From positions 1 to 38,643 of the forward strand of contig JAGBKI010000006.1 in assembly GCA_017933995.1 (NCBI GenBank): a DNA stretch of 38,643 nt. Reading direction: 5' to 3'. The position numbers were made by a program, and so were the translations under genes. Shown piece by piece: positions 17,915 through 24,700 of this stretch (positions within the stretch are counted from its first letter, which is position 1; each line of letters begins with the position of its first letter). The notes beneath the pieces are model-generated. The model was not told the DNA's origin. It made no database searches and worked only from the letters and a program-made list of their open reading frames with translations. The DNA comes from Bacteroidaceae bacterium. GTDB lineage: Bacteria; Bacteroidota; Bacteroidia; Bacteroidales; Bacteroidaceae.

Positions 17915-20152
17915 ATGAAAGCAAAATCCTTAATAGGTCTCTTTGTATGCCTGATGGGCTTTGGCGTTTCCACCACTTCTTGCGAGGATATGCTTACGCC
18001 CGACATCACGATAGGCTCCGACGGCGACCGCACCATTGCCGACACTGTCAACAACTATCTGGGCATTATGCGCTGCGTGCAGCAGGTGGCAGAGCAGACC
18101 GTCCTTCTGGGCGAGCTGCGCGGCGACCTCGTGACCACCACGAACTATACCAGTGACTCTCTGGAGCGCATCACCAACTTCCGCAACCCTGTGGACGGTG
18201 AGAATGCGCTGCTCAACCGCGCAGGTTACTACAACATCATCAACCACTGCAACTACTACCTGCGCAACGTTGATTCCCTCAAGACGCTCAACTACAACTA
18301 TCTGATGAAGAAGGAGACCGCACAGGTCATCCTCACCCGCGCCTGGGCCTACATGCAACTCGTGCAAAACTATGGCCGCGTGCCTTTCATCACCGTTCCT
18401 GTTGAGACAGCCGGTACGGGCTGGGAGACCAACCCCGCCGAAGGCTGGGTGTCGCTACAGCCCGGCGAGGAGAACCTGCTTAATCGTCTGATGAACGCCC
18501 CGTCTGGCACGCTGATGCAGGCATACCTATATGAGCAGGTCGAAGGCTTCCCCGCATACGGCAGCTACTATAACGGTGCTGTCAATATGCAGAGCCGCCT
18601 GACGATGTTCCCCGCCGAGATTATCTTAGGCGAACTCTACCTGCTGTGTGCACAGTCACAGGCCGACTACGAGAAAGCCGCGCAGTACTTCTACGACTAC
18701 CTTTCCGACCCCGTCTATTGCGTGGGCGATATAGGCCAATCGTGGCGCGCCCTGTATAGCGAGACCTACCTCAACGGCAAGAGTACCTATAATCTCTACC
18801 CCGATCCCTGGGTCACACCGCTTATGGCCGCCTCTGGCTATTCCAACACCTCCACTGGCGCGGTCATCACCTATGTCCCCTCTGCTGCCAGCTCCAACTT
18901 CGGCCTTGTGCTGAAGCGTATCCCCGAAATCTACGGCTTTGTGCTCAATTCCACCTCTCGTACACAGACTGTTGAGCAGGACGACCCGAACAACGACTAC
19001 GTTTCCTCCACTGGCTCCGTCAATGTGCAGGGAGTGGACTACCGCAAGCGCCAGTTCCAGCCTTCCCAGAGTTATGCCAACTTGAGCGATGCGCAAGCCT
19101 ATGCACTCACCGACGTGCGCTCGCGCGAGGTTGGTAAACTCACTTACCCCGAGGAGATTGGCGACGCCCGTCAATACGGTGCTGCACCCATCTTCCCCAC
19201 AGAGGACGAAGGCCGGATGCGCTTCATTCAGAAGTTCTGCCCAGGTAGGGTCGGCGTGCGCGGCGAGACAAGCGGCGGATGCGCTTTCCGCTACAGCATC
19301 CCCCTCTACACCATCCCGCAGATTTACCTCCACTTTGCCGAGGCCATCAACCGCGCCGGCTTCCCCCGCTACGCTTTCTCCGTGTTGCGCGATGGTCTGA
19401 ATGCGCACTACATACCCGAAGGCATCGCCTACGAACCCGTAGTGACCGACGAGGACAACAAGACCATTACCTACGCCCCTGTCATCGACTCCGTGCGTTA
19501 CTACAACAGCTCGCTCGCTGTAGGCAACGTGTTCAAGGGAGCCAACTCCATCTCGCCCTATGAGTGGGAACAGGCGCAGACCAAGCCCTGGCTCGACTTT
19601 AGCGACGAACAGCGCTGGAACAACAAGTGGGGCATACACGAACTCGGTTCAGGCATCTGCACCGATATGAACACACTATACACCTACGAGAACATCGTAG
19701 AGCAGCGCATAGCCGACGAAGCCCTCCGTTCAGGCGTCTCTTTGGAGGCCGCCCGCAAGTACGCCCGCCGTATGATGGAAGGTGACGATGACGACGACGT
19801 CGATGATGACGAAGACGACGTGTACACGCGCGACACCCTCGACATCGTGGCTCCCACACCCGAAGCCCTCGCCGCCCAAATCAATGCCGTTGAGACGCTC
19901 ATCGCCGACGAGATGGCGCTACAGCTCAGTTTCGAAGGCTTCCGCTACTATGACTTGATGCGCATCGCCCGCCACAAGAATCGTGACAACTACTTCGGCG
20001 CCAACTACGGCTCGCAGTGGATGGCATGGCTCATAGCCCGCCGCGACCTCCCGCTCAAGCCCTACGAGAACCCCCTCACGCTTGGCAACACCACCGTCTA
20101 CAACACCCTTTCGCAAGGCGAGACCGGCTGGTACTTGGCAAGCCCCTATTGA
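17915..20152 (+). CDS. SusD/RagB-family surface lipoprotein with Asp-rich insert (second copy)
   Basis: The 745-residue protein has a lipobox at TTSC (Cys23) followed by EDML. SusD features include GELRGDLV, the AGYYNIINHCNYYL helix, AQVILTRAWAYMQLVQNYGRVPFI, YLHFAEAINRAGFPRYAFSVL, and the C-terminal EMALQLSFEGFRYYDLMRIA helix. It is longer than many family members, partly because of an insert just before the last helices. This insert has a nearly pure aspartate tract at residues 624-635, encoded by alternating GAC/GAT codons at 19784-19819. The tract could bind cations or be a slippage product. The gene starts 16 bp after its SusC partner and ends the operon at a terminator. Confidence 0.93.
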   Translation: MKAKSLIGLFVCLMGFGVSTTSCEDMLTPDITIGSDGDRTIADTVNNYLGIMRCVQQVAEQTVLLGELRGDLVTTTNYTSDSLERITNFRNPVDGENALLNRAGYYNIINHCNYYLRNVDSLKTLNYNYLMKKETAQVILTRAWAYMQLVQNYGRVPFITVPVETAGTGWETNPAEGWVSLQPGEENLLNRLMNAPSGTLMQAYLYEQVEGFPAYGSYYNGAVNMQSRLTMFPAEIILGELYLLCAQSQADYEKAAQYFYDYLSDPVYCVGDIGQSWRALYSETYLNGKSTYNLYPDPWVTPLMAASGYSNTSTGAVITYVPSAASSNFGLVLKRIPEIYGFVLNSTSRTQTVEQDDPNNDYVSSTGSVNVQGVDYRKRQFQPSQSYANLSDAQAYALTDVRSREVGKLTYPEEIGDARQYGAAPIFPTEDEGRMRFIQKFCPGRVGVRGETSGGCAFRYSIPLYTIPQIYLHFAEAINRAGFPRYAFSVLRDGLNAHYIPEGIAYEPVVTDEDNKTITYAPVIDSVRYYNSSLAVGNVFKGANSISPYEWEQAQTKPWLDFSDEQRWNNKWGIHELGSGICTDMNTLYTYENIVEQRIADEALRSGVSLEAARKYARRMMEGDDDDDVDDDEDDVYTRDTLDIVAPTPEALAAQINAVETLIADEMALQLSFEGFRYYDLMRIARHKNRDNYFGANYGSQWMAWLIARRDLPLKPYENPLTLGNTTVYNTLSQGETGWYLASPY

Positions 20153-20174
20153 TGTTCCCCTCCCCCCACACAAC

Positions 20175-20207
20175 AAGTCCCCGCAAGCACCCGCTTGCGG
20201 GGACTTT
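20175..20207 (+). terminator. Intrinsic terminator closing the six-gene operon
   Basis: A perfect 14-bp GC-rich stem pairs 20175-20188 with 20193-20206 around the loop ACCC, followed by a T-rich run (tttccttttac). It lies 22 bp after the last susD-like stop codon. Confidence 0.85.
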
Positions 20208-20380
20208 CCTTTTACGCCTTCCTCCCCTCCTTTCTCGCCTCTTCAGGGATGCGGATATATCTTTGGCAGAATCCCGCCAGAAAAGCCATGAAACCAATAT
20301 TGCTGTCCGCTAAAATTTCTGGGGCGACGAACGGACGCTATGACGCCGAAAGCGTCCCCCCCTTCTATAACTGCGCGAAC

Positions 20381-20414
20381 CCGCGATTACAGAGGGGGAA
20401 ACGCTTCCAGCGTC
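20381..20414. repeat. Dispersed repeat, copy 1 (pair at 21599-21632)
   Basis: Thirty-four bases here match 21599-21632 at about 29 positions, with the shared core GGGAAACGCTTCC. Both lie in the same orientation in the same island. The copy here follows small inverted sequences (GGACGCT/AGCGTCC near 20333-20357) that the other copy lacks. Confidence 0.6.
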
Positions 20415-20466
20415 GACAATTTAAGCTCCATTTGTACATAGGGTTATATAGCGCTGTATAAATGCC

Positions 20467-20525
20467 CGGAACACCACTAAACAAAAGAAGCCCCGATGAT
20501 ATCAGGTCTCCATTTGACTATTAGG
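20467..20525. repeat. Dispersed ~60-bp repeat, copy B
   Basis: It aligns along its whole length with 1459-1518. The hairpin of copy A is destroyed here: only the right half (GGTCTCC.TTGACT) is well conserved, so it would not terminate transcription. Confidence 0.55.
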
Positions 20526-20540
20526 GCATTCCGAGACGTT

Positions 20541-20570
20541 TTTAGGTCTCCATTTGACTATTAGGCCTTA
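20541..20570. repeat. Dispersed repeat, partial copy C
   Basis: It repeats the right end of copy B exactly for 20 bases (GGTCTCCATTTGACTATTAG, 20545-20564, also at 20505-20524) only 40 bp further on, indicating a local partial duplication. Confidence 0.6.
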
Positions 20571-20579
20571 TTTCTATAC

Positions 20580-20615
20580 AAAAAAGCGTGGAACTCGCCG
20601 TTTGCCCGTTCCACG
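20580..20615 (-). terminator. Minus-strand intrinsic terminator
   Basis: CGTGGAAC (20587-20594) pairs with GTTCCACG (20608-20615). On the minus strand the hairpin is followed directly by six T (20580-20585). The intact gene it would serve is missing; only a short coding remnant lies upstream of it on that strand. Confidence 0.6.
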
Positions 20616-20639
20616 TGTAAAGGCTCTCGCATCGCCCGA

Positions 20640-20720
20640 TTATCTGAAACGAGCAACGCAGAAGCCCACGCCGATATGATATACTAAAGAGTTGCGCCAT
20701 TTATATAATAGCGTAGTCGA
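20640..20720 (-). pseudogene. Possible C-terminal gene remnant
   Basis: Reading the minus strand, a 26-codon open stretch ends at a TAA (20640-20642) with residues YHIGVGFCVAR near its end, resembling the tail of Bacteroidales surface proteins. An in-frame stop lies just upstream (20721-20723). It is placed correctly in front of the minus-strand terminator at 20580-20615. This is suggestive only. Confidence 0.3.
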
Positions 20721-20958
20721 TTATCATACCACAGAGGGACATCTACCGTTGCCTTGTCTCTTGATAATCGTTATGAACTTGCGAGATTCTTACACGTCAA
20801 GAACAAAGCGCCTAAGTAAACGCCTTTATGTATATTTTGCTTTCCCACCATCCCATTGCAGGCTTCTGCCTATAAGGACATTGGGATTGCTTGTCAAAAG
20901 GTAGGCTATTTTTCAAACAAAACAACATATTGAAAAAGATTTTCATCGCAAAAGATTT

Positions 20959-21147
20959 AACCCAAATCGGTCATTAGAGTTTGTAGGAGAATGGTTTTTA
21001 TTTTGAGGGGCTTTGGGCTGATGTTCGCGACGGCATAGCGGGCTATGCCGAGCGGGCATCAGTCAAAAGACACCAAAAGAAAAGCCATTATCCTGCAAAA
21101 AGACAAACATAAAAACATACTCGTCGGTCTAATGACCGATTTGGGTT
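20959..21147. repeat. 189-bp imperfect inverted repeat element
   Basis: The outer 20 bases (20959-20978, AACCCAAATCGGTCATTAGA) are perfectly inverted at 21128-21147. Inner arms also pair for most of their length, down to a central 9-bp inverted repeat CGGCATAGC/GCTATGCCG (21031-21050). The right arm carries about 25 extra bases near the outer end. Several arm differences are T-for-C or G-for-A, which keep G-U pairing in RNA. There is no coding capacity. It could be a miniature transposon or a structured RNA; I favour a dispersed element. Confidence 0.8.
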
Positions 21148-21177
21148 TAAGAAGCATTGAGGTAGTTGCCCTGACGG

Positions 21178-21486
21178 ATGAGAAAAAAATGGCTTTTTAG
21201 GCTTAATTTCTACAAACTAAGCCTAAGTTTGGCGAAATTAAGTCTTAGTTTATACAAATTAAGTCTTAGTTTGTATAAATTAAGCCTAAGTTTGGAGAAT
21301 GTAAAGCCAAGAAAAACTTTTTGTGTGGCTTCGGGAGAGATTTTGTGGGCGACGGCAAGAATCTTTATAGGTGTCCGCGAAAGTTTTCTGTTTCTTCCGA
21401 AACATATAATAAAAACAGGGAGTCTGCGCTTTCTTATACAAAAGGAGGCTACCCTTTTGTTTATATCATACTATCTAAGACACTGA
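21178..21486 (+). CDS. Doubtful small ORF containing heptad repeat
   Basis: A 102-codon frame starts at ATG 21178 with MRKKWLFRL and runs through the 21-bp array, giving repeated KLSLSLY heptads (about residues 12-40), then a hydrophobic stretch (ARIFIGVRESFLFL). The repeat length is a multiple of three, so the frame stays open automatically. An overlapping frame at 21321-21521 is equally long without homology clues. It could be a small membrane-associated peptide, but may be just repeat DNA. Confidence 0.2.
   Translation: MRKKWLFRLNFYKLSLSLAKLSLSLYKLSLSLYKLSLSLENVKPRKTFCVASGEILWATARIFIGVRESFLFLPKHIIKTGSLRFLIQKEATLLFISYYLRH
21198..21302. repeat. Tandem array of five 21-bp units
   Basis: Units begin at 21198, 21219, 21240, 21261 and 21282, with consensus near AAGTCTTAGTTTATACAAAT plus T. 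The first unit is more diverged. Each unit is partly self-complementary across the junction (CTTAGTTT against AAATTAAG), so the array could fold into alternative hairpins. There are no spacers, so it is not a CRISPR. Confidence 0.85.
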
Positions 21487-21567
21487 AAGCGACCCCCACG
21501 ACGGGAAGGAATCACTCTTAACGCTTGCGGGACGCGCAAAGGCGTGCATTCGGTGGTGTGCCGTCTG

Positions 21568-21604
21568 CCGCAGGTACGCGCCGCTACACGTCGCGTACCT
21601 GCGG
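21568..21604. repeat. 13-bp stem hairpin
   Basis: CCGCAGGTACGCG (21568-21580) is perfectly inverted at 21592-21604 around an 11-nt loop. The right arm runs into the dispersed repeat at 21599-21632. Confidence 0.7.
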
Positions 21605-21632
21605 TTACAAAGAGGGAAACGCTTCCTGCGTC
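21599..21632. repeat. Dispersed repeat, copy 2 (pair at 20381-20414)
   Basis: It matches 20381-20414 at about 29 of 34 positions. Here it is joined to a strong hairpin on its left, unlike the other copy. Confidence 0.6.
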
Positions 21633-21661
21633 ATTGTGTGCTGCGGTACATCGTGTCAAAA

Positions 21662-21704
21662 TTTCAGCGGCCACCAATAACCTTTCTATTGGTGGCCGCT
21701 GAAA
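21662..21704 (-). terminator. 18-bp perfect hairpin, possible terminator of the alpha-2-macroglobulin gene
   Basis: The 18-base arms 21662-21679 and 21687-21704 are exact inverses around a 7-nt loop. On the minus strand the stem is followed by ATTTTGAC. It lies about 65 bp beyond the stop of the 1859-residue gene. A smaller hairpin (AGCCCT.CTCCC/GGGAGAAGGGCT, about 21725-21753) lies in between. Either could end the transcript. Confidence 0.55.
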
Positions 21705-21769
21705 GTTGCTACTGTAACATCGCACAGCCCTACTCTCCCTATGGGAGAAGGGCTATGCAATGGTGCTTT

Positions 21770-24700
21770 TTACTCCACGCACAGCACGTCGGCGGGGGCG
21801 ATGGCCTGGAACTCGGGGGAGTAGAGGCTTTGCAGGCGCGAGGGGGCGAAGGTGTAGGTGCCGGCGCGGTCGATGACCAGTTCGTCGGTGAACGTGCGGA
21901 CTCCCTTGGGCATACGCTCGAAGAAGTATTGCAGGTCGGTGTCGCGCACGACGCGGTAGCAGCCTCCGGCATCGGTGTAGCGGTAGCCGCTGAGGCGGTC
22001 GGCGGGTTCGGTGCAGGCGGGCCGCCCGGTGCGCAGCGACAGGTAGTCGTAGTCGCGGTCGGCGGTGAGGGTGAAGGCCACGCGCAGGCGGTCGCCCACG
22101 TGCAGCGCCTCGCCCTCCTTCACGGCCACCCACTTGCCGTCGCGGCGCACCTCGATGCGTCGCGTGAGGGCGAGACCCTCGCCGGCGGCGGTGACGTCCT
22201 CGACGGGCAGGGTGTATGTGGCGTAGACGGCGCCCCAGCCCACGCTGTTGTCGTAGCCGCGCACGGTGACGCTGGCGACGTCCACCTGCGGAGCGGCGCG
22301 GAAGCGGTCGCAGACGTAGCCCACGGTTTCGCGTCCCTGGGCGTCGTCGGCGCGGTTGGCGGCGACGATGCGACGGCGGCTGTCCTGCAAGGTGTAGCGC
22401 GCCACGGAGGTCTGGCGTGCCAGGTCGCCCGCCGCCTCGGTCTGCGGCGTGCCGACGAGCAGGGCGTAGATGGCGTCGAGCGAGGCCGACGAGGTTTCCC
22501 ACATCTGTGTGCGCTTGGCCTGTAGCAGCCACAGGCGCATCTCGCTGAGCACGCGGTCGCGCGAGGCGACGAGGCCGCCCTCGGCGTTCCACATCACCTC
22601 GGGCGCGGTCATGGCCAGCGCCTCCATCGTGGAGGTCTGCGTGGGTATGCGGTAACTGCCCCACGTCATCGGGGCGCGGCGCGTGTCGAAGAAGCGTCCG
22701 CGCTGCGGGTCGCCCACGGTGGTGTGCTCGATGAGGCTCTGTAGGGCGGTCTGCGCCTCGGCGGTCTTGCCGTAGTGGGCCAGCACGACGGCGCAGAGCG
22801 ACTTGGTGTGCATGTCCTCGCGTGCCACGTCGTCGGCGATGCGCTCCACGAGGTACTTCACGTCGGCCTTGGCGGCTGATGTGGCGGGTTCGTTGCCCGT
22901 TAGGGCGCGGGCGTAGAGGTAGCGCAGAAAGATGTAGGGGCAGCCCTTGTAGTTGTGCTCCTTGGCCTGCTTGACGTACTTGGCGGCCTCGGCTTCGAGG
23001 AACTTGACGGCGCGGGGCAGCATGTCGGTCTCGTAGCCCGTGAGGCGCTCAAGGCGTGCCAGCACGAGGGCGATGCGCGAGGTGATGTAGGGGCTGCCGT
23101 CCATGCCCGGGCACCAGCTCCACGAGCCGTCGCCGCGCTGCAACTTGCGCAGGCCGTCGAGCGCGCTGTGCAGGCGCAGGGCGTTCTGCTCGTTGTCAAA
23201 GAGCGTGGCGAGGGCGGCGGCGCGCTGCGTCTCGTTCTCGGCCTCGACGAGCCAGGGGCTTTCCTCGGCGAGCGTGTTCTTGAGGTCGGCGTTGCGGCTC
23301 AGCACGCTGGCCCAGCCCGTGCCGGTGGTGTCGCCGAGGGCTTTGGTGATGGCGGGATTCTGGTCGGCGATGTGGCGTGCCAGCACGATGGCGTAGAGGC
23401 GCTCGGCCCACTGCGTGGCGGTGTGGCACGGCTGGTCGGCCAGCACGGGCAGGGCGTTCACGACATACCACGCCGGGTTGCTCGACACCTCGACGGTCAG
23501 CTGGCGGTCGGCCATCGCTGTGGAGCGGCTCCAAAGGGTGTCGGTGCGCAAGGTGACGGGCGTGTGGTCGGTCAGGGTGAAGGCCAGCGAGCGCGTCACC
23601 TGCTCGCGCGCCGAGAGCACGGGCAGGTAGTGCTCCTCGCCGTCGCCGTAGAGGCCGCTCTTGCCCGTGATGCGGCAGACGGTGATGCCCTGTCCGGCCA
23701 ACTGGGTGGCGTCGACGTCGAAGGTCTGCACCTCGCTGCCCCCGGCGGGTGCGTCGAAGCGCAACGTCTGGCGCAGCAGCACCTTGTCGCCCGTGGCGTC
23801 GAGCAGTTGCAGGAGCAGCGTGCCGCCGAGCGCCTTGTCGGTGAGGTTGCGCACAGTGACGGGGATTTGTGCGCGGTCGCCCTCGCGCACGAAGCGCGGC
23901 AGGGCGGGCTCCACCATAAACTCCTTGCGCGCCACGCAGAACGTGTCGAGCGTACCGACGCGCATATCGGCGGTGTGGGCCAGGGCGCGGAAGTTCCACT
24001 GCGTCAGGCTTTCGGGCAGGGTGAAGGCCAGCGTCACGCCTCCGTCCTCCTCCGTGCGCAGAGCGGGGAAGAAAAAGGCTGTCTCGCTGAAGTTGGTGCG
24101 CGGGTCTACGGCCTCCAGGGCTGCCGCGTCGTCGTCAGCACCTGAGGCTTTGCTTTCTTCCATGGCAACCTCGGCCCCAGCGTCGGCGTTAGCGACGCGT
24201 GCCATCATCATACGCGGCGCGGCGTCGGCAGTTGCCATCGCATAACCTACGGTGATGGGTGCGCCTAATTTTGCAATGCGGTATGTTCCGCCGCTAAAGA
24301 GTGCGTCGTTCCAGTGCGTGAAGTCCGACTCGGCCTCGTCCTTGAGGTTGAGGGCGTATGAACCTTTCACGGAGAAAGTGCTCCGCTGCGACGTTGTCCA
24401 CGCGCTGAAGGGCTGGTAGCGGGGGAAGGCGTGGGCGAAGTGCCACTGGTAGGGGCGCAGGGCATCGAGCGAGGTGTCGTAGAGGCGTGCCATCAGCGCG
24501 GCGCGGGCGGGTGTGCCGTCGGGCAGCGTGACGCGCAGCCGCCACTCCTCGTGCTGGCCGGGTGTGAGCAGGCTGCGGAACGTCGTCCAGCCCAGCGTGA
24601 GCCGCTTGTCGGGCTGCGGCTTGACAACGCGCGCGTTCTGTTTGTAGAGTTGTTCGTCCTTGACGAAGGCGAACGTCACGTTGGCCCCCTCGCCGTATTC

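Larger units (their letters stand above)
20216..21769. other. Gene-poor, repeat-rich intergenic island
   Basis: About 1.55 kb between convergent transcription units with lower GC than its neighbours. It holds copies of at least two dispersed repeats, a minus-strand terminator with a short gene remnant, a 189-bp inverted repeat, a 21-bp tandem array and two strong hairpins, each listed separately. No intact transposase or other confident gene is present. Confidence 0.7.

Noticed and set aside
20692-20904. Plus-strand ORF of 70 codons in the repeat island
   Set aside because: No signal, domain or start-site support, and it spans a 52-bp segment with 9-bp inverted ends (20718-20770) and gene-remnant DNA.
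21198-21302. CRISPR array
   Set aside because: The 21-bp units are directly adjacent with no unique spacers, and there are no cas genes.
20216-21769. Complete insertion sequence or transposon
   Set aside because: Inverted repeats are present but no transposase-like ORF or target duplication could be recognised.
22955-24145. Plus-strand frames inside the alpha-2-macroglobulin gene
   Set aside because: They are low-complexity, Gly/Val/Arg/His-rich shadows; the minus-strand protein has recognisable family motifs over the same bases.
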